The translations under genes and the position numbers were made by a program. A stretch of 64,000 nt of DNA from Halichoerus grypus. Lineage: Eukaryota; Chordata; Mammalia; Carnivora; Phocidae. Below the pieces are notes generated by a model, which did no database searches, had not been told where the DNA came from, and saw nothing but the letters and a program-made list of their open reading frames with translations. Within the stretch, counting starts at the first letter, position 1, and each line of letters begins with the position of its first letter. The stretch spans positions 90,453,313-90,517,312 of the forward strand of contig NC_135722.1 in NCBI RefSeq assembly GCF_964656455.1, given 5' to 3'. Below are positions 34,013 through 45,455 of this stretch, in pieces.

Positions 34013-34209
34013 GGGGCGCCTGGGTGGCTAAGTCGGTTAAGCATCTGCCTTTGGCTCAGGTCATGATCTCGGGGTCCTGGGATGGAGCCCTGCATTGGGC
34101 TCCCTGCTCAGCCGGGAGTCTGTTTCTCTTTCTCCCTCTGCCCCTCCCCCCCGCCTGTGTGCATTCTCTCTCTCTCTGTCTCAAATAAATAAATAAAATC
34201 TTTAAAAAA
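34013..34209 (+). mobile_element. Can-SINE
   Basis: Head 'ggggcgcctgggtggctaag', body, TC tract and AATAAATAAATAAAATCTTT tail. It is inserted at the AT-rich end of an L1 fragment; the target-site duplication is hard to read in the A-rich context. Confidence 0.95.
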
Positions 34210-34499
34210 TAAAAATAAACGAATAGAAATGGAAAAGTAAAGGTCCAGGAATACACAGTACAAAGAAACTCAATGACCGGTACAAGATCACATACAGGAA
34301 AATAAGTGGTATTTAGAATCCTGATCTTTAAATCCCCCAGGAGATGGACTTTCTTTAAGAATCTGTCAGCCTAGGTGTAGGGACAGGAGAGTTGTGGGGA
34401 TACAAGGGGACTCCAGGCCAGATGGCGTCCACGAGGAAGCAGTAAAAGCGTGAAGCAGAGGAACGGAGTGGTGTTCATTCTTTCTGCATCTCGCTGATG

Positions 34500-34522
34500 C
34501 TGCGAGCCCCCCCCCCCCCACC
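34500..34522. repeat. C-rich low-complexity run
   Basis: 'gcgagcccccccccccccaccgcccc': a homopolymeric C-run in otherwise unique DNA. Confidence 0.85.
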
Positions 34523-35389
34523 GCCCCACTTAACAAACATGTGCTGGTGAATGACACATGCATCGGAGGGCCAGGGATGGGTTAAGCCTGAGCCTTGCTG
34601 GAGAGAAAGAACTGACTTTCCTGGGACATGAAAGGAGCTCTGTGACTCCTGGTGGTGATGAGAAATGAAGAGGCCCAGGTCTGACTCAATTAGAGTCTCC
34701 ATCTGAAATGTAAACCAGGTTCCCCACCGAATGCTCCCTTTCCCTCATGGTCCTGGAGTCCCAGAGGGCGGCAAAGAGAACAGTTCAGCCTTTGGAGCAG
34801 CTGCCTTGTGGAGGCCACAGCTGTTTGCTCCGGGAGGGTCCTGCCCCATATGGGGAGCACTGGCAGTTTAACCCCTGCTCCTCCTTGCTCCCGGGTTCTG
34901 CTGACACCCCTCAGTAGCCAGATTGTGCCCGGGCTAACTCCCACCAGCTCCAGAGCCTCTGCCCAGCATCTTAGGGTTGGGCAGAGATTTGGGGACTCTG
35001 ATAGACATCAGATGCTTGGGTAATTGTGAGAGTAGAAGCCCCTAGCACTAATCCCAAATGCCTGAGATTCCTATTCCCCAACCCACTGCCATGTTTTTAC
35101 AATTCAGGGTGCTCAGGTTACAACATCCATCCAGCCTAATGTTTTGTTTCCACTACCTCTGCACTATTCCACGTTTTCTGAGTACTTCTGAGTCTCCTCA
35201 TCATAAGCTTCCCTCCTAATCACCCCCAGGATCCTATCTCTTTATCCAGTCTCACTTGCTCTGAAATCAGATGTGAGGGTAATTCCAGTTCCAGCATTTT
35301 CCTGCTGGATGACCTTACAGCATTATGACAAGTTTCTTCCTCTTTTTTTTAATATATTAATTTGTATATTTGACCTGAATTCCCTCAGA

Positions 35390-35470
35390 CAAAACAAACA
35401 AAAAAACCCCCAAACCACACAAACCACCCCCCAAAACAATGAAAAAACCCACAAACAAAAACATGATAAC
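35390..35470. repeat. A/C-rich low-complexity tract
   Basis: Runs of AAAC, CCCC and CAAA units without a fixed period. Confidence 0.8.
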
Positions 35471-35579
35471 TTGCAATGTTCTTTTCCTCAGGCCTTTCTC
35501 ACAGATTCAGAAAAGTACTCCTTAATAAATTTGAAATTTATCATAGACTCATTGACTAAAATACAAACTTTTTGAAATG

Positions 35580-35760
35580 TGTATTAGTCAGCTCAGGCCA
35601 CCATGACAAAATACCACAGACTGGGTGGCTTAAACAACAGAAGAACATATTTCCTCACAGTTCTATAGGTTGGAAGTCTAAGATCAGGGTGTTAGCATGG
35701 TCACGTTGTGGTATGAGCTCTTTCTGGCTTGGAGAGGGCCAACTTCTTGTTGTGCTATGA
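35580..35760 (+). mobile_element. truncated MaLR (MLT1-like) LTR
   Basis: Begins 'tgtattagtcagctcaggccaccatgacaaaataccacagactgggtggcttaaacaacag', a well preserved MLT1-like 5' end; the 3' part is lost. Confidence 0.8.
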
Positions 35761-36688
35761 CAAGTTTCTTAATAAACCTTTCTGGGCTTTGGTTTCTCAC
35801 AATATAAAGTAGAGATTAGAGCAAGGAGGAAATGAAGTAATGTTTGTAAAGCTCAGTCCATGGTCGAGATGAGCATCACAACCCATTGTCCCCTGCTCCT
35901 CTGTACCTCATTCCTCCAGTCAGCAAAGGGAAATCATGGGACCTGCTAAAGGACAGGGAAGTAGCTGGGGAGAGAGACCATGAGGGAGCTTAAATCAGGG
36001 GAAAATATTTACTGAGAGAAAAGGCAGGAGTTCTGGTTTATGATGATCCTGTAGACCAGTTGTCCCAAAAGAGGAGGCATGTGACTGGTCTGCACAAGAG
36101 CTCTCCCCACAGATGTGGCCAATTTTCTCACTTGTCGGGCGGTGGGATACAAGATCACAAGGAGAACACGTGTTGGTCTTAAAACCTGTGCACGTTACCT
36201 GAGATAAGAGGAAGACAAGCATACATTGAACCTGATTCTAGCTGACATGGCAAAGTCATGAGCTCTGCAGTTAGTTCACCTTAGGACAAATGGGAGGATT
36301 CTGAGATCCTGGCTCATGGTGGAAACAGGATGGGGGGAAGAGTAGGAGAGCAGGGCTCCTCCCGGCATCCACTATGTGACCTGGGCCAAGTAACTTCTTG
36401 ATTTTCTCCTCTGTGAGGCTGAGTGAGGCAGGTGCTCCACGACGGCAGCTTTCAAACCCTACCAGGGAAGGAATTCCTACAGCCCTGTCACGCTCCACTT
36501 CCACACATCAGGCTTCTCTCAGCCCAACTTATTTGAAAACCCCATCAGGAGCAAGAAAAAAGACAAAGTGATGGGGCAGGAGGTTCGTGCATAAGAAGGG
36601 CTCATGGAGGAGAAAAAAATCGAATAAGAATGAAAACAAAATAGTAGGTTTGGTGGTGAAGAGAGAACGATCCAAAAAAACCAGACAG

Positions 36689-36898
36689 GGGTGCTTTGGT
36701 GGCTCAGCTGGTTGAGTGTCTAACTCTTGGTTTCAGCTCAGGTGGTGATCCCAGGGTCGTGGGATCGAGCCCCACGTCAGGCCCCCCGATCTGCAGGGAG
36801 TCTGCTTGGAGATCCCTCTCTCCCTCTCCCTCCACTCATGTATTCTCTCTCTCTCTCTCAAATAAATAAATAAATCTTAAAACCAAAAACAAAAACAA
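36689..36898 (+). mobile_element. Can-SINE (older body subtype)
   Basis: Head 'ggggtgctttggtggctcagctggttgagtgtctaactc', body variant 'ggtttcagctcaggtggtgatcccagggtc', tail AATAAATAAATAAATCTT with a (CAAAAA)-like extension. The target-site duplication is unclear. Confidence 0.9.
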
Positions 36899-36929
36899 AG
36901 ACTGACAAGTGAGACACTTGAAGACGAGG

Positions 36930-37052
36930 CCAGGGTGGGTGAAGAGCATGGACCCTGGGTCAGATCTACTGCTCTGAGTCCTGGTAGCAACCCCATGATT
37001 TGGGGCATGGCTCCTCTTTGTGTCTCAGTTTCTTAGTTTGCAAAGGGAGATA
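36930..37052 (+). repeat. MIR
   Basis: 'gagcatggaccctgggtcagatctactgctctgagtcctgg' and 'cctctttgtgtctcagtttcttagtttgcaaaggg'. Confidence 0.65.
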
Positions 37053-37067
37053 AAAATGCTTTCTTTA

Positions 37068-37250
37068 GGGGCACCTGGGTGGTTCAGTCAGTTAAACATC
37101 TGCCTTTGGCTCAGGTCATGATCCCTGTGTCCTGGGATCGCTTCCCGCATCGGGCCCCTTGCTCAGCCGGGAGCCTACTTCTCCCTCTGCCTGCCGCTCC
37201 CCCAGCTTGTGCTCTGTCTCTCTGACAAATAAATAAATAAAAACCTTTAA
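37068..37250 (+). mobile_element. Can-SINE
   Basis: Head 'ggggcacctgggtggttcag'. A 15-bp target-site duplication with one mismatch is at 37053-37067 and 37251-37265. Confidence 0.95.
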
Positions 37251-37619
37251 AAAATGTTTTCTTTATAGGGCATCCCTGCTAGTTATGTTAGCAAATATAT
37301 CTAGAGACAGAAAGATATTAACACAGGAATTGGGACACAGAGGGAAGTATAGTTAAGAAGAGAGGAGAGACAGAGAGACAGACACACAGAGGAATGTCAG
37401 GTCACAAGGGCAGGGGGACACATGCTCAGATTTGGGCATCTCAGGGTAGTCCCTGGGGTCTCAGGACATTGCCTTCCTCCCCCCACCCCAGGTCTGTCTC
37501 CAGGACGGTGTTGCCAAAGTCACACTCACCCCTGACGCGCTCTCTCACACATGCACATACACACGTGATTTCTTGGGAGGGAGGGTCCTTCTGTTCTCTC
37601 CATTCTAGTGTGCTTTTTT

Positions 37620-37785
37620 CTGAATGTTTGCTATTTGTTGGACATTGTGCCAAGAGCTTTATATGTGTTGTACAATCTGCACAATAACCCTGCAAGGCAG
37701 GTAAGTGCTATTTAGTAGCTACATTTTACAGATGTGAACACTGAGGCAGAAAGAAGTTAGTTAAATAGCCACTAAAAGTGAAGCC
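37620..37785 (-). repeat. MIR, reverse orientation
   Basis: 'gctatttgttggacattgtgccaagagctttatatgtg', 'aataaccctgcaaggcaggtaagtgct' and 'acattttacagatgtgaacactgaggcagaaag'. Confidence 0.75.
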
Positions 37786-37997
37786 AAAATTAGGGGGTCA
37801 CCAAGCTTTCACAGTGACCCCAGCTAGCATATGGTTAATGTCCACATGCTTAAAATAGTATCTGACAGATCATAAAAGCTTAATTATTATTGATTGTGTA
37901 GTGGGAGGGCTGTTTTTTGGCAGGTGAACAGTGGAGTTCACATTCAAGCATTGGCTTGAACTTCCAGTTACAAATAACAATTTAAACATACTCTTTA

Positions 37998-38192
37998 GGG
38001 GCACCTGGATGTCTCAGTTGGTTAGGTGTCTGCCTTCGGCTCAGGTCATGGTCCCGGGGTCCTGGGATCGAGCGCCACGTCAGGCTCCCTGCTCTTCGAG
38101 GACTCTGCTTCTCCCTTTCCCTGGCCCCTGCTTGTGCTCTCTCTTGCTATCTCTCTCTCTCTGTCAAATAAATAAATCTTTAAAAAATAAGT
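37998..38192 (+). mobile_element. Can-SINE
   Basis: Head 'ggggcacctggatgtctcag'. Target-site duplication aaacatactcttta / aaacatcttcttta at 37984-37997 and 38193-38206. Confidence 0.95.
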
Positions 38193-38243
38193 AAACATCT
38201 TCTTTAACTTCATTCTTCCTGAAACACCATTAAAATGAAACTA

Positions 38244-38416
38244 GGGGCACCTGGTTGGCTCAGTCAGTTAAGCATCTGCCTTTGGCTCAGGTCATGATCC
38301 CAGGTTCCTGGGATTGAGGCCCGCGTTGGTCTCCCTGCTCAGCGGGGAGTCTGCTTCTCCCCCTGCCCCCCCAACTTGTGCATGCTCTCTCTCTCTCTCA
38401 AATAAAATCTTTAAAA
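38244..38416 (+). mobile_element. Can-SINE
   Basis: Head 'ggggcacctggttggctcag', short tail without the repeated AATAAATAAA. Target-site duplication aaaatgaaacta (38232-38243) and aaaatgaaaacta (38417-38429). Confidence 0.95.
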
Positions 38417-38717
38417 AAAATGAAAACTAAAAGAAACTAAAAAAAGAAAAATGCATAAACTCACAAAATCATGGCAAATGAGACAACAGGAACAAAGTTC
38501 TGAAGGCTAGAAAGCATATTTAGTACATATAATACTAGTAAACATATGATACTAGTAAGTAGAAACAATCTAAGCAGGCCTGGGAAAGGTAAGTCCCAAC
38601 TCAGACACAAACACCCCACATCATATCTCTGAACCCCCAGAGACTCAGGAATTAGTGACATAAAATGCTTCTAGAAGGGGAAGGACAAAATAAAGCAGTG
38701 AGAAGAAGACTGGTTGA

Positions 38718-38834
38718 GGGGCGCCTGGCTGGCTCAGTTGGTAGGGCAGGCGACTCTTGATTTCGGAGTTGTAAGTTCAAGACCTACACTGGGGGAAGAG
38801 ATTACTCGAAAATAAGAATAAAAAAAAATCTTAA
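38718..38834 (+). mobile_element. short older Can-SINE
   Basis: Head 'ggggcgcctggctggctcag' with a tRNA-like body that keeps 'gtaagttcaagacctacactggg' and no TC-rich region. Target-site duplication agactggttga / agattggttga at 38707-38717 and 38835-38845. Confidence 0.9.
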
Positions 38835-39143
38835 AGATTGGTTGAAAGTTTTCTCGAAAGCAGGTGAGCCCCAGATCCTTCCCCCTACTCCTTGCTCCCA
38901 TCCTTAGCAAAGTAACTAGACCTCACTGGAGGAAAGGTCTCCTTCTCTAGAGGAGATAAAACAGATAAGCTGAAGGATATCAAGCGCAGAGGTACATGAA
39001 AACAGGGGAATTAAGTGCAAGTTTACACACGGAATGTTGAGACCACCACTTTCTTCCCCCGAATGGTGAAAGCCAGGTTTATATTCTCCAGGCAGGAGAC
39101 CAGATAAAGTTTCTCAAATGACATCAAGAGTTTCCCAAGGGAG

Positions 39144-39332
39144 GGGCACCCGGCTGGCTCAGTCAGGTAAGCATCTGTCTTCGGCTCAGGTCATTATCCC
39201 AGGGTTCTGGGATCAAGCCCCACTTCGGGCTCCCTGCTCAGCAAGGAGCCTGCTTCTCCCTCTCTGTTCCCCCTGCTTGTGCTCTCTCTCTCTCTCTCAA
39301 TCTGTGTCAAATGAATGAAATTAAAAAAAAAA
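39144..39332 (+). mobile_element. Can-SINE
   Basis: Head 'gggcacccggctggctcag'. A perfect 18-bp target-site duplication (aagagtttcccaagggag) is at 39126-39143 and 39333-39350. Confidence 0.95.
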
Positions 39333-39680
39333 AAGAGTTTCCCAAGGGAGTGGCCCAGGCTGCCATGACAAGCCTCCCCATGCACTGCTAAGCACCATTA
39401 TACAGCTTTTTGGTGCTCTGTCCTAAGCAGCCAGTGAAGAAGCACTAGATATTTGAGGAGAGCTTCTAACATGAAAAGCAAAGACTCAAACAAACCAATA
39501 AAAGACAAAAAAGTCTTAGAGAAAACAGGAAATAGGCAGGGAAAAGGAGAACCTTATATACTTAGAAAGAGGTGATATTGCATCTAAAAGACAAGAATGG
39601 ATACTATTTTTTTAAAAAATAGAATTCTCAGGGAACAAAAAAGTGCTCTTGGAGATTCAAGATGAAAGGAGAAAATTTTT

Positions 39681-39881
39681 GGGGCGCCTGGGTGGCTCAG
39701 TTGGTTAAGCGACTGCCTTCGGCTCAGGTCATGATCCTGGAGTCCCTGGATCGAGTCCCACATCGGGCTCCCTGCTCGGCAGGGAGTCTGCTTCTGCCTC
39801 TGACCCTCCCCCCTCTCATGTGTTCTCTCTCATTCTCTCTCTCTCAAATAAATAAATAAAATCTTTAAAAAAAAAAAAAAA
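39681..39881 (+). mobile_element. Can-SINE
   Basis: Head 'ggggcgcctgggtggctcag', long A-tail. A perfect 17-bp target-site duplication (gaaaggagaaaattttt) is at 39664-39680 and 39882-39898. Confidence 0.95.
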
Positions 39882-40861
39882 GAAAGGAGAAAATTTTTTA
39901 AATCAATAGATGATTGAAAAATTAGTTGAGGAAATTACTCAGACAGTAAAGGGAAAAGTGAGGAGAGAAGAAAGGAAGAAAATTGGAAGACATATTCAAG
40001 ATGACAAATATCCGAATCATAGGAATCCCAAAAACAGAGAATACAGAAGATGGAGGTTAAAAATAATCGAAAGTAGAATTCACGAAAATGTCCCCAGTCT
40101 TAATGATCTGTTTCCAGACTGAAAGAGCACGCTGAATATCTGGAACAACCAAGGAAGAAAACATAGCAAGTTATGTCAGCATGAGATTTCTGCAGAGGAG
40201 GGACGAAGAGATCATCTTCCAGGTTCCAGAGAGATTAAAGAGGTTTCGCCCGAAGGAATCAGGATAGCAGTAGGCTTCCTGACTGCAATAACACTGGAAG
40301 CTAGAAGGCAGTGGAGAAGACAACTACTCCCAACCAGAATGTTCTGCTCCTCTAAACTCTCAAGAGTGTGAATGTAGAATGAAGACATTTTCAGATACGT
40401 CTCCAAACTTTGCCTGCCATGCACTCTGTCTCGGGACACTGCTGAGAAGTTTATGCTCCACCAGAAACTGAGGAGTGAACCAAGAAAGAAGACACAGCAC
40501 CCAGGAAAAAGGGATCCTGTACAAGAGGGAAGGCCAGGTCCACTTAGCTCGTGAAGGGGGGCCTCAAGGCAACAGCTTTGCAAGCAAGCCTGCGGAGTGC
40601 CCCGTCCAGCCTGGCCTATCCAGCAGCTCCAGGAGAGGTCTCTCCAAGAGAATGAGGTGGATGAAGCGCCTGAAGAATTTCAGCATTTGAGATGATTGAG
40701 AGGCGATCACTTAATCTGGGGAGAGTTCGGGACTAAATTAGTGACAAATACGTAGAAAACCGAACCAATAAAAAAACAAAATCAAAATGATTTTTAACTC
40801 CAGGAGGAAAATTTCACAGAAAGAGGAAAATAATCATCATGTACTTAAGACTTGGCTGTGA

Positions 40862-40957
40862 TGAGCACTGGGTGTTATACACAACTCAGAAATCGTTGAA
40901 CACTACATCAAAAACTAATGATGAACTATACGCTGGGTAACTGAACATAAAAAAAAA
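40862..40957 (+). mobile_element. very short 5'-truncated carnivore L1 3' end
   Basis: Starts 'tgagcactgggtgttatac', continues 'cactacatcaaaaactaatgatg' and 'taactgaacataa', then an A-run: the terminal 3'UTR of carnivore L1. A 12-bp perfect target-site duplication (acttggctgtga) is at 40850-40861 and 40958-40969. Only about 95 bp were inserted. Confidence 0.9.
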
Positions 40958-41357
40958 ACTTGGCTGTGAATAGTACTTCTATATTCATAATAAGATAAAT
41001 ATTGAATGTCGATCCAACCAAAATCATGATCTAGTTAGACTGGGGAAATGGCAGGCTAAGTGGGGCAGGAACCATGTGTGGGGTGGGTATGTATCGGGGG
41101 CCGAGAGACTTGGGTGAAAGAGAGAGAAATCCTCTTCTTCCATAATAAGGAATCAAACAATGTCTAAATTAAGGAAATTTAAGAAACACCTATTGTTGAA
41201 AAATGTAGAAGTAGTACTATATGCTTGCTATTTAGCATTCCGAAGGTAAAGAATCAGTTTTAAAAAGTTGAAGAGGTTAGTTCTGAAAAGCAAGAATTGG
41301 CAAGGGTAGGGGCCCTGTTGTATTTCTTACCAAGGCTTGCAGAACTCTCAGTATCTT

Positions 41358-41698
41358 TTTTTTTTAAGATTTATTTATTTATTTGAGAGAGAGATTGAGC
41401 ACAAGCAGGGGGAGGGGCAAAGGGAGAGGGAGAGAGAATCCTCAAGTAGACTCCCCATTGGGCATAGAGTCTAATACGGTGCTCTATCTCACGACCCTGA
41501 GATCATGACCTGAGCAGAAATCAAGAGTCAGACTCTTAACCAACTGAGCCACCCAGGTGCCCCGAGAGAGAGACTCTCAAGCAGACTCCCCACTGAGCAT
41601 GGAGCCTGACACAGGCCTGATCCCATGACCCCAAGATCGCAACCTGAGCTGAAATCAAGAGTTGGACGTTCAATCGACTGAGCCACCTGGGCTCCCCA
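41358..41698 (-). mobile_element. two-unit (dimeric) Can-SINE
   Basis: Two SINE units in the same minus orientation lie between one perfect 15-bp target-site duplication (aactctcagtatctt at 41343-41357 and 41699-41713). The left unit, 41358-41563, is complete with tail and ends in the head 'ccacccaggtgcccc'. The right unit, 41564-41697, has a head ('ccacctgggctcccc') and body but no A-tail, joining the left unit through GAGAGAGA. The units differ at about two dozen sites by eye. Confidence 0.85.
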
Positions 41699-41809
41699 AA
41701 CTCTCAGTATCTTTAAACTATGTGCAAGAAAAATTTTGATTAGACAAAAACATGATAAAAGACAGAAGGAGAAGCAGGAGGTGGAGGAAAAGAAGAGAGA
41801 GCTCAGAAG

Positions 41810-42060
41810 AGTTTGGCAAAGACTGGGCTCTGCTGTATTTGGGGCAAATTATTTCCATTATTTAATTTCTCTGATTCCTCCTCAAAAAAGGAGGATAATA
41901 GTACGTAACACACAGTGTTCTTTCTTGTCTCTGATAGATAGTAACTATCATTATTGGAACCACCAAAGAATTAACCCTAGTTTCCTCATCTGGATCATGG
42001 AGGTAATCACCTGCCTCATTAAGTGGTTGAGAGATTAAGTGAAGTAACAAAGTTAAACCT
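41810..42060 (+). repeat. MIR, split or decayed
   Basis: 'actgggctctgctgtatttggggcaaattatttcc', 'aaaggaggataatagtacgtaa', then 'tcctcatctggatcatggaggtaatcacctgcc' and 'gagattaagtgaagtaac'. Confidence 0.55.
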
Positions 42061-42365
42061 CAAATTCATCTGGAACTAGGCAAAATATGACTTCAGTAAC
42101 ATATCCAACATAGTGCCCAGGGATGTGTATAGAGAGTTTCCTCCATGCAGTTCTCCATGTGAAATGTTTTGCATGGGAATACCTCCCACCTTAACCGGCA
42201 GAATGTTCTTAATTACCAGGATGTTCTTAATTACTATGTTCCTGGGGAAACAAGCAAACAACAGCCATCATAATGCGTGAGAGCAATCACATCTGGGCAA
42301 CGTGAAAGACCAGAAAGACCAGAGGAAACATTCTCCCTGATTCTGTCCTCAGCATTTATTCATAC

Positions 42366-42428
42366 CTTGTCCATTTCCCAAAAGATCAGTGAAGATGCTT
42401 GTCCATTTCCCAAAAGATCAGTGAAGAT
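42366..42428. repeat. 32-bp tandem duplication
   Basis: A 31-bp string starting cttgtccatttcccaaaag occurs at 42366-42396 and again at 42398-42428 with no mismatch, separated by one G. Confidence 0.95.
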
Positions 42429-42429
42429 C

Positions 42430-42615
42430 AGCAAGGGTAAGTCAGGATTTAAGGACAGGAAGTCTGACTTCAGACCTCTACCTCACTTACTGGCAAGGCA
42501 TTTCTTGAGATTCTGTTTCCTCACTAGTAAATTGAAACTGATAATAAGAGTATTGACCTTCTTATATGGTCATCATGAAACTTAAATGAGATTATATAAG
42601 TGTATATATATGTAT
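42430..42615 (+). repeat. MIR
   Basis: 'ggaagtctgacttcagacctctacctcacttactgg', 'cctcactagtaaattgaaactgataataagagtattgacc' and 'catcatgaaacttaaatgagattatata'. Confidence 0.7.
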
Positions 42616-42899
42616 AATGTATACACGTATGTATTACAATGTGTGTGTACCCTTTACATGGCAAATTACTGTCTTCAAATAAAAAACAAATCCAGACTAG
42701 TAAGGAGAGACTGTTACTCCGAAAAGACTATTGCAAGTTTGGGGGAGGGGACAGAATTTTGCAATAGGGAGAATACTATTGACTGTAAGATCAGCAAGTA
42801 TCTCAAGAGTTCAGCAAAAAGGGATTTTCTTCTATAGAGAGGAGTAAACAAGGCAAGAAAGAAGGAGGTGTAAGAAAGTGGGCATAAGGGACAGTAGAT

Positions 42900-43770
42900 C
42901 AGAGAATGTCTCCCCCTCCCACCCCAGGCCAGCCTATTCTTGGGACAGGACATTTGCAGGCTAGTGGGAGTTGGGCCAAAAAGTTCAGGGGCCTGGAGGA
43001 AGGGCAGAAGTGTAACCAAAGTTTGATTAACAAGCATTTTGTTCTGAGTAATCAGTGGGGACATGCAGTTCAGATCATTATTTATAAGGCAAAGAAAGAA
43101 AATTTTGAGGGTCTATGGCTGGCCTTGTAGGTAAACAGGGGGGGCATCATTGAGTATATGGGGAAAGGTGGTCCTTTGCATTCAGTCATTTTCTGGAACA
43201 TGAAAATTGGGGGGATTTCTCAACTTTCACTGTTTTCCAGGATTACAGGGCTCAGGCAGACTTTGACATTGTCACTCTCCAAATGCTATGTACTACTACC
43301 AATACCAGTAGTAGTAATAAAAGTATTAGTAGTATAAAATAAGGCTTAAAATCAATGTAAAAAGAACAAAAACCATACAGGGAGGAAGAAGAAAAGGAAA
43401 GGCTTCTATTAAGTTTAGCTCTAGGCTTCCCAGCAACTAAACAAAAATAAAAACACTGATTCTTATTGATAAAAAGCAAAGAAAAATAGAAAAACTCTTT
43501 TCTGGTGCTAAATTCGAAGAAATTTGTCCTATCCAAAGTGTTACAAGGATTCTGAATGGACAACATACTGAACAGTGCCTTCAACTAGAGTTTTGCAAAA
43601 GAGGCAGAATTCTTATGATAACATCTTAGGATAATCCTCTACAAAAATTGATATCAAGACATTAAAACACTATTTAATGAAGGCATTTCTCTGGGAACTA
43701 GAGAGTCTCGAAATGAAGTCTAGAAATATCATCAGCTGATGAGGAAGACCAGGGTTTCTTGGAGCACACT
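42900..43770. other. single-copy DNA with a TAG/TAA-rich patch
   Basis: Nothing recognised except a short imperfect (TAG/TAA)n patch at about 43300-43340. Confidence 0.4.
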
Positions 43771-43784
43771 TTTATCAGAAACAG

Positions 43785-43945
43785 GACCAGGATTTTCATG
43801 CATTATCTCTAGTCCTCCTGACAGCCTGCAAGATAGGTGTTACTATTCTCCTTTTACAAGTGAGAAAACAGAAAGGGTAAACGATTTTGCCAAGGTCACA
43901 CAGTCAGAAGGTTGTGGAATCCACATAAGGCTCATTCCCTTTCCA
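43785..43945 (-). repeat. MIR, reverse orientation
   Basis: 'catgcattatctctagtcctcctgacagcc', 'ctccttttacaagtgagaaaacagaaaggg' and 'gccaaggtcacacagtcagaaggttg'. Confidence 0.75.
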
Positions 43946-43999
43946 TGAAACCAGACCACATTAAAGGATACCTGGATTAGGTTTAGAGTATGAGTGACA

Positions 44000-45440
44000 A
44001 GCCCATCTTCTTCAAATGTCAATGGTCTCAGGCAGGCTGGGGAAAGGAAGTGGATGGCAGTTCAAGGCTCAACTCCTACCTGAGTGTCCAGGGCTCAGGT
44101 TCTCTCTTCTGATTGGAGGGAGACCCTAGGTTCTTCTTTGCTTTCGTCTTACTGAACTTTTCTGGGGGGGGAAGGGGGTGAGTAGCATTTGATGAATTGG
44201 GATATCCTTTCTGTTATGGACATACAATAAAATAAATTGTATTTACTAAGATTGTGCACATTGTCTTCTTAGCAAATGGTAGTTTTGTGTTTCCCAGGCC
44301 AATATTTTATGTGGGGGAGCAATGGGGTTCTCAAGCACAGCCACTCCCTGTTGATCACTGATTTCCTCTCTATGGTGGTGAAGGAATCTGGCAAAGCCTT
44401 TAACAGATTGTTTGAGGTTTTTACTAGTCGTTCATTGCCTAGACTCAGTGGATGGGAAACGGACCACATAAGAACAATATAGATCCTTAGTTGTCGGTGT
44501 TCATATGAAACCTGTATTTTGATACCACCATGAGAATCCGAGTCCTCAGGAATCATTTCCTGACAAGAGCAAATAACAATCTAGAACATTCTAAACTGGA
44601 ATATCATTCTGATGCCTTTTCTTTTTCTTTTATTCTCCTTTGTCCTGCTCCACGTTTTAAATTTAAAAAATGGATACCCTAATGCACTTGGACTAGGATT
44701 ATCTATAGATGGATATTCCTGCTTCAGAAAGAAGAGGATAAAGATGCCTCTACATGGAGATCTGATATGCCTTCTGTTGGACGTGATCTGGGAGTATGCT
44801 CAGGGGGTCATCCTGGCATCTCACCATGCTCAGAAAGAGTGACTTAACGATGTTCTAAAACACAATTATTATTTTTGGCAGATAACATCCTCCAAAATTG
44901 AATTGGCTCACATAGCATAATCCCATAGATCAGGTTAATCAATCCAGCAGCTTAAGAGTACATTTATGATTAATTTTCCTCACAGAGCGATCAAACCACT
45001 GCTGTAAGCTAGATACTCTAAGGGGGCATTTTTGGGATTTTTGTGTGGCTGGGTAGAGTGGTTGACTGGTAACATTCCCTCTGGACAAAGCTGGTTCTTT
45101 ATGGCCAGGCTTTTCAAATGGAGTTCATTTATCCTGAGGGAAATACGCAACAGGCCACAGGGGTCGATAAAGCCGCAGGATAAAATATGGTTCATTTTTC
45201 CAAGAATATCCTTTTTATTGAAGACTTTTAGTGAAAAGTGTAATTTAACAGCTAAGTAATTTATCAGAAGTGTATTATAGAGTATAAACATATTTGCATG
45301 AAATTTTAAGAGAAAATGTGAAACTTTAAAGGAGTTTCATGCTAATGACAAGCTGCTTCAGCTACCTGTCTCAGACTCCTCAGGCTGCCCAGAAGGTTCT
45401 CAATTTTGGAGGGCAGAAGATCCTGGAAAACAGTCATTTA
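44000..45440. other. AT-rich single-copy DNA
   Basis: No gene or repeat recognised. The 45000-45390 part, with many AT-rich words ('gcatgaaattttaagag', 'catgctaatgac'), lacks repeat character and could be conserved non-coding DNA. Confidence 0.3.
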
Positions 45441-45455
45441 AAGTGACTCCACTTA

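Larger units (their letters stand above)
38430..40849 (+). mobile_element. L1-related (HAL1/L1M-like) LINE fragment, interrupted
   Basis: Recognisable stretches: 'gaatggtgaaagccaggtttatattctccagg', 'agtggcccaggctgccatgac', 'aatagaattctcagggaacaaaaaag', an ORF1-like piece around 39990-40060 ('ccgaatcataggaatccc'), 'actggaagctagaaggcagtggag', 'gaagacattttcagatacgtc' and 'tatgctccaccagaaactgagg'. The coding frame is broken. Three Can-SINEs (38718, 39144, 39681) and the short L1 at 40862 interrupt or bound it. The family name is from recall and could be another old L1. Confidence 0.55.
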
